From: an uncultured Eubacteriales bacterium
GTDB lineage: Bacteria; Bacillota; Clostridia; Peptostreptococcales; Anaerovoracaceae
DNA: 18,367 nucleotides
Direction: 5' to 3'
Assembly (NCBI GenBank): GCA_900551415.1
Contig: URWB01000038.1
Span: 1-18,367, forward strand
A program made the position numbers and the translations under genes. The notes below the pieces were generated by a model. That model saw nothing but the letters and a program-made list of their open reading frames with translations. It ran no database searches and had not been told where the DNA came from. Below, in pieces: positions 1 to 6,423 of this stretch. Positions within the stretch are counted from its first letter, which is position 1, and each line of letters starts with the position of its first letter.

Positions 1-161
1 CCGCACTTTGCACTCGGCTCTGCTTCAAAAGCCACACCCGGGATTCCCATGGCATTCAGTTTGGCAAGCGCGGCTTCCTTATCCGGCATCAGTTCCAGAA
101 GTGCCGCGGTCAGCATATCGCCCGCCGCCCCCATCGCACATTCGATATATAAAGTTTTCAT
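1..161 (-). CDS. larC: LarC N-terminus (nickel insertion, nickel-pincer cofactor), cut by window edge
   Basis: Only the first 53 codons are present. They begin MKTLYIECAMGAAGDM and continue to a segment with NAMGIPGV, the typical start of LarC. LarC is the CTP-dependent nickel-insertion enzyme that completes the nickel-pincer nucleotide cofactor of lactate racemase-type enzymes, in the cytoplasm. The ATG at 159-161 follows a GGAGG site inside the end of larB and lies 4 nt past the larB stop, so translation is probably coupled. In Lactiplantibacillus plantarum larC is read as two ORFs joined by a programmed frameshift; too little is visible here to test that. Position as third gene of a larE-larB-larC operon makes the call firm despite the truncation. 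Confidence 0.9.
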   Translation of the reverse strand, partial: MKTLYIECAMGAAGDMLTAALLELMPDKEAALAKLNAMGIPGVAFEAEPSAKC

Positions 162-165
162 CCGT

Positions 166-930
166 CTAACCCTCCATATTGTTGATCTGTCCGGCCAGAT
201 AACCGGCGCCGAAACCATTGTCGATATTCACGACGCTGACGCCGCTGGCACAGGAATTGAGCATCGAAAGCAGTGCTGTCACACCGCCGAGCGCGGTACC
301 GTAGCCGACACTGGTCGGTACCGCGATGACCGGCGCGTCGGTCAGACCGCCGATGACCGACGCGAGTGCACCCTCCATGCCCGCGATCGCGATGATGACG
401 CGAGCGCCCATGATGTCATCTAAATGCGCGAGCAGCCTGTGCAGCCCTGCAACCCCGACGTCATAGACGCGGCGTACATGATTGCCGAGAATCTCCGCGG
501 TCAATGCTGCTTCCTCGGCGACCGGAATATCACTGGTTCCGCCGGTCGCCACCAGAATATATCCCTCACGCCGCGGCGCGGCTTTCTTGCCGACTAGACC
601 GATGCGTCCTTCCGCAAAATAAGTGAACGGCACGTCTGCCGCCAGTGCTTCCCGTACTGCCTCAGCCTTCTCCGCATCCACACGCGTGATGAGGATCGTC
701 TGCTGTCCGCCGCTTCGCAAGGTCTCCGCGATCTTGACGATCTGTGCCGCGGTTTTGCCCGCGCCGTAGATAATCTCTGATGCGCCCTGCCGGATCCCGC
801 GGTGCGCGTCCAACGAGGCAATGCCGATCTCCTCAAACGGCGCGCATTTGAGCCTGCGCACCGCTTCTTCCACGCTCACGCTCCCGTCCGCGACATGCGT
901 GAGCATCTCTTTTAATTCATACTGTTCCAT
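166..930 (-). CDS. larB: LarB, pyridinium-3,5-biscarboxylic acid mononucleotide synthase
   Basis: LarB carboxylates and hydrolyses nicotinic acid adenine dinucleotide to give the first intermediate of the nickel-pincer cofactor. The protein is 254 aa. The N-terminus (MEQYELKEML, then GSVSVEEAVRRL) is the usual LarB helical region. The C-terminal half is a PurE/AIR-carboxylase-like domain with an ATGGTSDIPVAEEA segment near residues 129-142 and Gly/Ala-rich stretches (IAIAGMEGALASVIGGL) after it. I chose the ATG at 928-930 because a GGGAGG site lies just upstream and the sequence matches family starts. A longer open frame to 969 lacks both. The start overlaps the larE stop by one base (TGATG), so the two are translationally coupled. 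Confidence 0.93.
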   Translation of the reverse strand: MEQYELKEMLTHVADGSVSVEEAVRRLKCAPFEEIGIASLDAHRGIRQGASEIIYGAGKTAAQIVKIAETLRSGGQQTILITRVDAEKAEAVREALAADVPFTYFAEGRIGLVGKKAAPRREGYILVATGGTSDIPVAEEAALTAEILGNHVRRVYDVGVAGLHRLLAHLDDIMGARVIIAIAGMEGALASVIGGLTDAPVIAVPTSVGYGTALGGVTALLSMLNSCASGVSVVNIDNGFGAGYLAGQINNMEG

Positions 931-1673
931 CAACGTACCTCCCAATCCGGCAATAACACCGGAAACCATGGTTTCAGCTTCTCCGTAATCTCCGCGCGGC
1001 GTGTGCGTGCTTCTTCCATCTGTGCGCGATGGAACTGCAGCAGCGCTCCGCCCTCCCGCACGCGCACCCGAAAGTCCGTAAAACCCATCGCAAACAGCGC
1101 GCCTTCGGCGCCCTCTACCCGGGTCAAAAGCTCTCCGGTGATCTGCATGCCGCTCGGAATCCGCGTCGCGAGGCAGGCATAGGCGGGCTTATCCCAGGTA
1201 AACAGCCCTGCCTCCCGCGATTTTTTTCGAATCTCATCCTTTGTCAGTCCGCAAAGGCGCAGCGGTGACAGCACGCGCAGCTCCGCGAGGGCTTGCATGC
1301 CCGGTCGATCGTTTGCGTCATCCGACGCGTTCGTACCGTCCAGGATCACCGTATAACCGTCCGCTGCCGCTGCTGCAAGAATTGTCCCGAAGATTGCCTG
1401 CTTGCAATAGTAACAGCGGTTCGGTGGGTTTTGGATCACAGCCTCCTGTTGCAATACATCCACCTCGATGATCTGCATGTTCGCGCCCAGCTCTGTTGCC
1501 AGACGTTTCGCGTCCGCAAGCTCAAATTCCGGCTGAAACTGGCTTTTCACATAATATACCTTGACGTCTTTCCCGAAACGCATTCCTTCATGCAGCAGGT
1601 AGGAGGAATCCACCCCGCCTGAAAACGCGATTGCCGCTTTCGGATTTTTTTCAAAAAAATCCTGTAATGTCAT
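930..1673 (-). CDS. larE: LarE, sulfur transferase for nickel-pincer cofactor
   Basis: LarE is an ATP-dependent PP-loop enzyme that adenylates the LarB product and replaces its carboxylate oxygens with sulfur. The protein is 247 aa from the chosen start. The PP-loop SGGVDS is at residues 18-23. Three cysteines stand at the positions expected for the cluster-binding type: C87 and C90 in RCYYCKQ, and C167 in AYACLATRIPSG. LarE proteins with only the last cysteine sacrifice its sulfur, whereas the three-cysteine type (described for Thermotoga maritima) carries a [4Fe-4S] cluster. I chose the ATG at 1671-1673 because GGAGG sits 8 nt upstream. The ATG at 1688 overlaps that GGAGG and has no site of its own. 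It is the first gene of the lar operon. Confidence 0.93.
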   Translation of the reverse strand: MTLQDFFEKNPKAAIAFSGGVDSSYLLHEGMRFGKDVKVYYVKSQFQPEFELADAKRLATELGANMQIIEVDVLQQEAVIQNPPNRCYYCKQAIFGTILAAAAADGYTVILDGTNASDDANDRPGMQALAELRVLSPLRLCGLTKDEIRKKSREAGLFTWDKPAYACLATRIPSGMQITGELLTRVEGAEGALFAMGFTDFRVRVREGGALLQFHRAQMEEARTRRAEITEKLKPWFPVLLPDWEVR

Positions 1674-1976
1674 CCCTTTGGCCTCCATTCTGTGATCTGT
1701 CTGTTATCTTCGTTTCCGCTTCAGACGATGAAAGGTCGCCCTCCTTCAAAAAACAAAAAACCACAAAAACAGCGCTTATTCTCGCACTACCTTCATGGTA
1801 ATCTTCTCGCCGCCTTCTGACGGCCATTTCTTATGCTTCCTATTTTAAAATATTTTTTTCAATCTGTCAAATTGTTCTTTGTCCGCCAGATGAAATCGCG
1901 CCTTCCGACTTCGCGAACTGTCCATTGTCTAACATCGTTGAAACTACAGCAGGTATTTTTCCATGCTCACCTTTTA
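1674..1976. other. Intergenic region and larE leader
   Basis: This stretch holds the lar promoter (1842-1870) and a leader rich in T runs when read on the minus strand. A strong Shine-Dalgarno-like AAGGAGGG (minus strand, 1739-1746) has no start codon within a usable distance and can fold with flanking TGAAGG/CCTTTCA. A six-codon MKVVRE reading frame also lies in the leader. I recognise no riboswitch, terminator or real gene. Confidence 0.4.
1842..1870 (-). promoter_or_regulatory. Sigma-A promoter for larE-larB-larC
   Basis: On the minus strand, TTGACA (1865-1870) is followed after exactly 17 bp by TAAAAT (1842-1847). Transcription would start near 1835, leaving a leader of about 160 nt before larE. 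It lies about 105 bp past the end of the ORF6N gene, so the lar operon is probably transcribed independently of it. Confidence 0.7.
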
Positions 1977-2447
1977 TTAGTTACTGGCCGTCTCCATACT
2001 TAACTGAAGCATTTCTCGCTGACCAATCAGATCGCGATTTTCTAAAATATAGTCTTTCATTTTCTTGAAAGTCTTCACAAGCGCGCGACTTTGCTTAATC
2101 GCAAGATCTCCATGTAAAACGGTCATAAGCATGTAAACACCCTGTTCTGTAAACACATACGGCTTATACTTTATATTGGAACCTCTCCTTGCTTTCAAGG
2201 TGAAATTTTTGCACCTTGAAAGCTTTTCAACCTCTTCCGCAGTCAACTCAAACATAAAATCATCACCCTCGAATTTTGCAATGTTATGATTAACCTGCCG
2301 TTTAAAATTCTTAGTCTCGTATCCATAGATTTCTGCCAGATCTGTATCGAGCATAACTTTTCTTCCTCTGAATTCATAAAGCCGATCCTTCATATATTCT
2401 TCTGTAACATCAATAACTGTAATTCCTTCTTTCTTCTCTTCTTTCAT
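1977..2447 (-). CDS. ORF6N-domain DNA-binding protein
   Basis: This is a 156-aa protein of the ORF6N family, DNA-binding proteins related to KilA-N and common in phages, mobile elements and accessory regions of Firmicutes. Hallmarks are FRGRKVMLDTDLAEIYGYETK (residues 26-46), FMFELTAEEVEKLSR (64-78) and RRGSNIKYKPYVFTEQGVYML (87-107). ORF6N is a probable DNA-binding module; the specific role of this protein is unknown. The ATG at 2447 follows an AGGAAGG site. The open frame extends to 2528 without a further convincing site. Many relatives have a longer C-terminus, while this one stops at ETASN with two TAA codons in tandem. The region is visibly AT-richer than its neighbours, which suggests acquisition. 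It is downstream of, and probably co-transcribed with, the small HTH gene at 2552-2830. Confidence 0.85.
   Translation of the reverse strand: MKEEKKEGITVIDVTEEYMKDRLYEFRGRKVMLDTDLAEIYGYETKNFKRQVNHNIAKFEGDDFMFELTAEEVEKLSRCKNFTLKARRGSNIKYKPYVFTEQGVYMLMTVLHGDLAIKQSRALVKTFKKMKDYILENRDLIGQREMLQLSMETASN
2191..2223. repeat. Perfect 12-bp inverted repeat inside the ORF6N gene
   Basis: GCTTTCAAGGTG (2191-2202) and CACCTTGAAAGC (2212-2223) are exact reverse complements separated by 9 nt. They fall inside the coding sequence, over residues 75-86 (KLSRCKNFTLKA). The mRNA would form a 12-bp hairpin there, with no U-run to suggest a terminator. Confidence 0.8.
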
Positions 2448-2551
2448 ATAGTCCCTTCCTGCTTTTTTGCCGCAAACGAAACGCCGTTTGATGTTTACGA
2501 TAAAACCGATTCGAACACTCACGACCATTTTTATGAAAACACAAAAATGCT

Positions 2552-2830
2552 CTACTCTCCGCTGCCCTTCATTTTTTCGTATTCTTCCTTATATCTGTAA
2601 ATGGTTCTCTCGCTGACTCCATTTCGTTTCGCGATCTCCAGCATGGTCATGCCTGTTTCATAGCACACGATAAAGTCATTGTAAATTGCCATCCATTTCG
2701 CATTATGTTTTTTTCTTCCACTCGTTTTTCGACTTTGGTAATATTCCAATTGTACGCGAAGCTGCGCATTTTCTTTTTCTAATTCTTCAATTCTTCTGAC
2801 GGCTTCTTCAAGGCTCATCATATTTTCCAT
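2552..2830 (-). CDS. Small coiled-coil/helix-turn-helix protein
   Basis: The protein is 92 aa. Residues 1-30 look like a short coiled coil (EEAVRRIEELEKENAQLRVQLE). A basic linker (SRKTSGRKKHNAKW) follows, then a resolvase/Hin-like helix-turn-helix near residues 59-83 (GMTMLEIAKRNGVSERTIYRY). I infer a dimeric DNA-binding protein. It has no catalytic domain, so it is not itself a recombinase. The ATG at 2828-2830 follows an AGGAGA site at good spacing. The gene sits behind a perfect-consensus promoter with an inverted repeat over the -35 box, so autoregulation is plausible. The ORF6N gene follows after about 100 bp. Confidence 0.8.
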   Translation of the reverse strand: MENMMSLEEAVRRIEELEKENAQLRVQLEYYQSRKTSGRKKHNAKWMAIYNDFIVCYETGMTMLEIAKRNGVSERTIYRYKEEYEKMKGSGE

Positions 2831-2874
2831 CTCATTCTCCTGACTTATTCTACTGACATTCTCATTTTGTCTTT

Positions 2875-2903
2875 ATTATAAACATTTTCAACGCATCTGT
2901 CAA
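2875..2903 (-). promoter_or_regulatory. Perfect-consensus sigma-A promoter for the HTH/ORF6N pair
   Basis: On the minus strand, TTGACA (2898-2903) and TATAAT (2875-2880) are separated by exactly 17 bp. Transcription would begin near 2868, about 38 nt before the HTH gene start. Confidence 0.8.
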
Positions 2904-2917
2904 TTTGATTTTGACAG
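2897..2917. promoter_or_regulatory. Candidate operator overlapping the -35 box
   Basis: CTGTCAA (2897-2903) and TTGACAG (2911-2917) form a 7-bp inverted repeat with a 7-nt spacer, covering the -35 box of the promoter at 2875-2903. An operator here would block RNA polymerase. The HTH protein encoded just downstream is the natural candidate, but nothing in the sequence proves that it binds. Confidence 0.4.
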
Positions 2918-3062
2918 GTTCCCGCGGGATCCGGGAGCAAAGATGCGCATAACGAAATACTGATTTCTGTGGACACATGTCACTCATGAATGAACGCTGC
3001 TTCTCAAGATGTTTCGTCATTATTCCGCAAATATCACTGCACGATATTTCCGACATCATCAA

Positions 3063-3109
3063 AAAAACCGGTGCGCGAACATGTATCTTCTGTTCGCGCA
3101 CCGGTTTTT
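3063..3109. terminator. Strong bidirectional intrinsic terminator after the sortase gene
   Basis: A perfect 19-bp stem (3063-3081 pairing with 3091-3109, core ccggtgcgcgaaca) surrounds a 9-nt loop. It has an A run on one side and a T run on the other, so it can act on both strands. On the minus strand it ends the transcript of the sortase gene, which stops at 3119. The stretch 2918-3062 between it and the HTH promoter contains nothing I recognise. Confidence 0.9.
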
Positions 3110-3118
3110 CGCACATAT

Positions 3119-3856
3119 TTAATGATCCGGATTCTGCGTCCCGACCTCCTCCAGCACGCAGTTTACCACAAAGCGTACATCGTCGCGGCTGTCGTTGGTG
3201 CAAGTCGAGAGGGTCAGAAGTCTGTCCGCGTCTGCATCTTCCGTACTGCGGGGCAAATCATAGGTTTCCCCGTCAATCGCTGCCTGTCCGCAGTCGAGCA
3301 CGCGATACTTCTTCCATCCTCCCTCTGGCAAAAGAATATAAACATACGGATGCTCCGCGAGATAATCGGCCTTTTGATATCGATCCAGTTTGCCGAACAT
3401 CATGCCATTCTTCATATTGTGTCCGTATATGACCGTTCGCGCGTCTTCAAAATCCGCGCCGCAGCGGTAATCCAAAAAGATACTGCCCGCGACCGTATAT
3501 TTTTTTTCGTAGGACTGAAAGAGATACTGTTGATTGTTCACGCCCAAAAGTATGGGATAATTCACCTCTGTACCCTCAATGAAAATCCACCCAATCACAT
3601 CTTTGTTCACCGCCTGCAATGCCTCAAAATCTATCGCTGGCGGTATCCTTTCCGTTTCCGCTTCAGTCTCGTCGCGCGATACCGGTATCAGATATGCTCT
3701 TTCGGCATTTTCGTAGACCGCTTTCGCCTGCCTGTACCCATACAAAATTCGCAAGATTTGGTACAAGGAAAAAAGAAACACCGCGAGCAGAAGCAGCACC
3801 ACGATCCATCTCGCAGCGCTCCGTTTGCGCGTCGATTGTTTCTTTTTGATTTCCAT
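3119..3856 (-). CDS. srtB: Class B sortase, membrane-anchored transpeptidase
   Basis: Sortases cut a sorting motif in secreted proteins and join them to the cell wall or to each other. This 245-aa protein has a basic cytoplasmic N-terminus, one membrane segment (about residues 17-39), and an extracytoplasmic class B catalytic domain. It contains TEVNYPILLG (96-105), GSIFLDYR (124-131) and VIYGHNM (142-148) with catalytic His146. Cys219 in TLSTC is the nucleophile, and Arg228 in DDVRFV completes the triad. No protein with a sorting signal is visible in the window, so its substrate is unknown. The ATG at 3854-3856 has a GGAG site within a duplicated 11-bp sequence. No promoter or terminator is evident in the 119 bp after gntR, so readthrough from there is possible. 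Confidence 0.93.
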   Translation of the reverse strand: MEIKKKQSTRKRSAARWIVVLLLLAVFLFSLYQILRILYGYRQAKAVYENAERAYLIPVSRDETEAETERIPPAIDFEALQAVNKDVIGWIFIEGTEVNYPILLGVNNQQYLFQSYEKKYTVAGSIFLDYRCGADFEDARTVIYGHNMKNGMMFGKLDRYQKADYLAEHPYVYILLPEGGWKKYRVLDCGQAAIDGETYDLPRSTEDADADRLLTLSTCTNDSRDDVRFVVNCVLEEVGTQNPDH

Positions 3857-3878
3857 AGATAAACTCCAGATAAACTCC
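3857..3878 (-). repeat. Tandem 11-bp duplication carrying the sortase ribosome binding site
   Basis: On the minus strand GGAGTTTATCT occurs twice in direct succession (3868-3878 and 3857-3867), immediately before the sortase ATG. Each copy supplies a GGAG core, about 8 and 19 nt from the start codon. Confidence 0.75.
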
Positions 3879-3975
3879 GCTTTTAGCCGTGGTGCGCGAG
3901 TCTTTGCCGTCCGCTCCGCGTTTCAAACCGCTATGCGAACTACCTACCGTCTAAAGCCAGTGGATTGCGATAGTT

Positions 3976-4638
3976 TTATTTCAAATTCCAAACAGCCTCG
4001 GCTCTGGCCTGTGAGCATTCCAGATGTCTTGCCATCGCCGCTACCGCTTTTTCCTGATTCTTTTCGCGAATTCCTTCCAAAATCGCGCGATGCTCCTTTA
4101 AGATTGCCTCTAAATAGGCTTGCTCGTAAAAAATCGATTTGCGCGTCTTGTCAATATAGTCCTTGTAGGAGCGCAGCACCTGTGCCAAAAAGCGGCTTTT
4201 TGCAGACGCGTAAATCACTTCGTGGAAGGAGGTATTCATCTCCATGACCTTTTTTTTATCCTTCTTGCGCGTATAAAACTCCATCAAATCGCACTGCTCT
4301 TCCATCTCCTTGATTTCATCCTCGGTAATTCGCGCGACTGCCCACCGAACAGCCATCTCCTCCAGCGCTTCTCTGACCGCGTAAATATCCTCGACGTCCT
4401 GCTTGGTAAATCCCTTGGCAAAGCAGCCGCGATTCGGTATGTAGTCAATCAGTCCCTCGTTTTCCAAGAGCTTAAAAGCCTCTCTGATCGGCGTGCGGCT
4501 GACACGAAGTTCCGTCGCGATTTGGTTTTCTTTGATTTTTTCACCGATTTCATATTCCCCTTTTAAGATTCGCTCTCTGACGATATCCGCGATTTCATCG
4601 GTTAAGGAAAAGGAATTGGAAAATTCTTTGATGCTCAT
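3976..4638 (-). CDS. GntR-family (FadR/FCD subfamily) transcriptional regulator, probable hut regulator
   Basis: This 220-aa protein has the two-domain layout of FadR-type GntR regulators. A winged helix is at about residues 13-75, with ENQIATELRVSRTPIREAFKLLENEGLI as recognition core. An all-helical FCD ligand domain follows (about 80-215). The FCD pocket residues typical of metal- and carboxylate-binding members appear as N135/H139 (NTSFHEVIY), H183 (KEHRAI) and H205 (MARHLE). A small organic acid such as urocanate or formiminoglutamate is an inferred ligand, not shown by sequence. The ATG at 4638 follows AGGAGA. The gene comes last after the hut genes and also has its own promoter, which supports a role as local hut regulator. 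Confidence 0.9.
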   Translation of the reverse strand: MSIKEFSNSFSLTDEIADIVRERILKGEYEIGEKIKENQIATELRVSRTPIREAFKLLENEGLIDYIPNRGCFAKGFTKQDVEDIYAVREALEEMAVRWAVARITEDEIKEMEEQCDLMEFYTRKKDKKKVMEMNTSFHEVIYASAKSRFLAQVLRSYKDYIDKTRKSIFYEQAYLEAILKEHRAILEGIREKNQEKAVAAMARHLECSQARAEAVWNLK

Positions 4639-4697
4639 TTGCTGTCTCCTAATAAGAAAGATAAAGTGTGCCGCCGCCCGCGAGCAGCGACACCCTT

Positions 4698-4726
4698 ATT
4701 ATATACTATAAAATATAATTTTCCAA
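4698..4726 (-). promoter_or_regulatory. Internal promoter for the GntR gene, with palindrome over the -10
   Basis: On the minus strand, TTGGAA (4721-4726) and TATAAT (4698-4703) are 17 bp apart, overlapping the ftcD stop codon. The perfect repeat TTATA-TAC-TATAA (4699-4711) covers the -10 box. It shares the 5-3-5 geometry of the palindrome upstream of hutH, so it may be an autoregulatory GntR site; its AT content makes this weak evidence. Confidence 0.5.
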
Positions 4727-5602
4727 GACCTGCGCGTCAAAATCAAAATCCTCAATTTGCAAATAATATTCCGCGCAGTCCACGAGCGCCTTCATCGGGC
4801 AGAGACCGACGACCTCGGTGCCGATGACCTGCACGCCGTATCTTCTGGCTTCTGCCTTGACCAGCTCTGTCACGCGGTACAGCGGAGTCACACGATAGTC
4901 CGTCATATTGATGGAAACCTGTGCGATGCCGCGATCCTCCAGCATGAAGCCCATCGCTTTGACGCATCTTAAGCCTCCGTCCTTCTCGCGAATGATCTTC
5001 GCGATATTCTTCGCGATCTGCACATCTGAAGTATTGAGATTGAGGTTGTAGGCAACCAGCGGCGGTCTCGCGCCGACCGCGACCACACCGCCTGTCGGGT
5101 GGATCCGTCTGCCGCCGAAGTCCGGTTCCCATTCCTCCTGCTGTACTTTTTCGGCCATGCCCTCGAACTGTCCTTTGCGGATTGTCGCCAGATTCTTTCT
5201 CTCCGGACGGGTCGCGGACATTTCATACAGGAACACCGGCAGGTCCGCCTCCTCTGCGATGCGCTTGCCGACGATCTGGGACAACGCGATACATTCCTCG
5301 TTCGTTGCGTCTTTCACCGGAACAAACGGCATTACATCCACACAGCCCATACGCGGATGCTCTCCGGTATGCTTGGTCAAGTCGATCAGCTCCACCGCTT
5401 TTTTTGCCAGCTTCACGCTCGCCTCTTCCACGCCCTTCGCGTCACCAATGTAGGTAATGACCGTCCGGTTGTGATTCGGGTCGGAAGAATAGTTCAGCAG
5501 CGTGCAGCCCGGCGTCGTGCGGATCTGATCCACGCAGGCTTCGATCACGTCCTGTCTCCTGCCCTCAGAAATATTCGGAATGCTTTCAATAATCTGCGCC
5601 AT
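4706..5602 (-). CDS. ftcD: Glutamate formimidoyltransferase
   Basis: FtcD moves the formimino group from N-formimino-L-glutamate to tetrahydrofolate, releasing glutamate. The 298-aa protein matches the transferase half of mammalian FTCD, where the cyclodeaminase is fused; here that activity is a separate gene (fchA). Family features are MAQIIESIPNISEGRR at the start, DPNHNRTVITYIG (41-53), and HTGEHPRMGCVDVMPF (78-93). His82 falls at the same number as the catalytic histidine of the pig enzyme. The ATG at 5602 follows AAGGAGAA at normal spacing. A 60-codon upstream open frame has no family similarity. The 195-bp gap to fchA carries no recognised signal. It is the fifth gene of the hut cluster. 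Confidence 0.96.
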   Translation of the reverse strand: MAQIIESIPNISEGRRQDVIEACVDQIRTTPGCTLLNYSSDPNHNRTVITYIGDAKGVEEASVKLAKKAVELIDLTKHTGEHPRMGCVDVMPFVPVKDATNEECIALSQIVGKRIAEEADLPVFLYEMSATRPERKNLATIRKGQFEGMAEKVQQEEWEPDFGGRRIHPTGGVVAVGARPPLVAYNLNLNTSDVQIAKNIAKIIREKDGGLRCVKAMGFMLEDRGIAQVSINMTDYRVTPLYRVTELVKAEARRYGVQVIGTEVVGLCPMKALVDCAEYYLQIEDFDFDAQVLENYIL

Positions 5603-5797
5603 TTTCGTTCTCCTTTTCTTTTCCCGGGAAAACATCTCCTGCCGGCTTTTACGGCTTTTCGTGAGATTTCCCTGTTTTCGCTGTATATGTATGCTATGCG
5701 CGGCATGCGGCGCGCCGCTGAACATCTGTGAAATCCGGCATGTCAGGCGGCATGCGTCATGTTCCGCGCTACAAATTCTCATTTTGCCTGCGCGGGC

Positions 5798-6421
5798 CTA
5801 TAACGAAGCCTTTACGCTCTCGTATATCTCCGCTGCCAGCTTCTCCGCTTCCGCAACCATCGCCGCGCCGGCTGCAAAGCCTGCCTTCGCTGCTTCGTCC
5901 TTGACGCCCGGCAGATTGATCAGCACATTCAGCCATGCGCCCTTAATGCCCGCCAGCAGATTCAGCGCTGCCACGCCGAGGTCAGAGGCGGCATTCGGGT
6001 TCGACTTGCCGACCAGCTTTGCCGTTACTTTCAACCCCTCCAAACAGAGTGTCAAGGTTTCGAACGGAACCTCGGTTGCCTTGAGCGTCGCGTCTGCAAT
6101 CGCCTTACTCCTTGCTGCCTTCAGTTCTTCGGTGTCCTTCGGCAGCTTATATGCCGCGGACACCAGATTGAAGGCTTCCGTATCCTTGTCGATGGCGAGC
6201 GTCAGCTTTTCGCAGAGCGCGTCCGCCTCCGCTTTTGCCGCGATGCACACCGCTTCAAAATCCCGGTAGCGCTCCTTGCCGATGGTCAGTGCTGCCACCA
6301 TACCGACCAGCCCGATGCCCTGCGCCGCGGTCAGCGCGCTCACAGAACCGCCGCCCGGCGCGGGCGCGTCCGATTTCAAAAGGTCTAAATAATCTTTGAC
6401 TGTCATATCTGCTAATTTCAT
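5798..6421 (-). CDS. fchA: Formimidoyltetrahydrofolate cyclodeaminase
   Basis: FchA converts 5-formimino-THF into 5,10-methenyl-THF and ammonia, feeding histidine carbon into the one-carbon pool. The protein is 207 aa, the usual length for the stand-alone cyclodeaminase. The signature APAPGGGSVSALTAAQG occupies residues 19-35, followed by helical Ala-rich segments including GKSNPNAASDLGVAALNLLAGIKGA. Its start lies 2 nt after the hutI stop (TAGACATG) with only an AAGGAA-like site upstream, so translation probably depends on coupling to hutI. Together with ftcD it replaces the HutG or HutF routes that hydrolyse formiminoglutamate. Confidence 0.95.
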   Translation of the reverse strand: MKLADMTVKDYLDLLKSDAPAPGGGSVSALTAAQGIGLVGMVAALTIGKERYRDFEAVCIAAKAEADALCEKLTLAIDKDTEAFNLVSAAYKLPKDTEELKAARSKAIADATLKATEVPFETLTLCLEGLKVTAKLVGKSNPNAASDLGVAALNLLAGIKGAWLNVLINLPGVKDEAAKAGFAAGAAMVAEAEKLAAEIYESVKASL

Positions 6422-6423
6422 GT

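Noticed and set aside
1867..1978. A 37-codon stop-free stretch on the minus strand just after the ORF6N gene, with a protein-like composition
   Set aside because: It has no ribosome binding site or suitable start, is in a different frame from the ORF6N gene, and its stop overlaps the lar promoter -35 box. I could not match it to any family.
2862..3203. A minus-strand open frame (MMSEISCSDICG...) between the sortase terminator and the HTH gene
   Set aside because: It runs through the terminator and the HTH promoter, has no ribosome binding site at its internal ATG codons, and has no family resemblance.
5707..5718. 12-bp palindrome GCGGCGCGCCGC between fchA and ftcD
   Set aside because: GC-rich self-complementary runs are common in this composition, and it has no T run or promoter context to give it a role.
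5603..5782. N-terminal extension of ftcD by 60 codons
   Set aside because: The extension is unlike any FtcD N-terminus, while the internal ATG has a good ribosome binding site and the canonical MAQII start.
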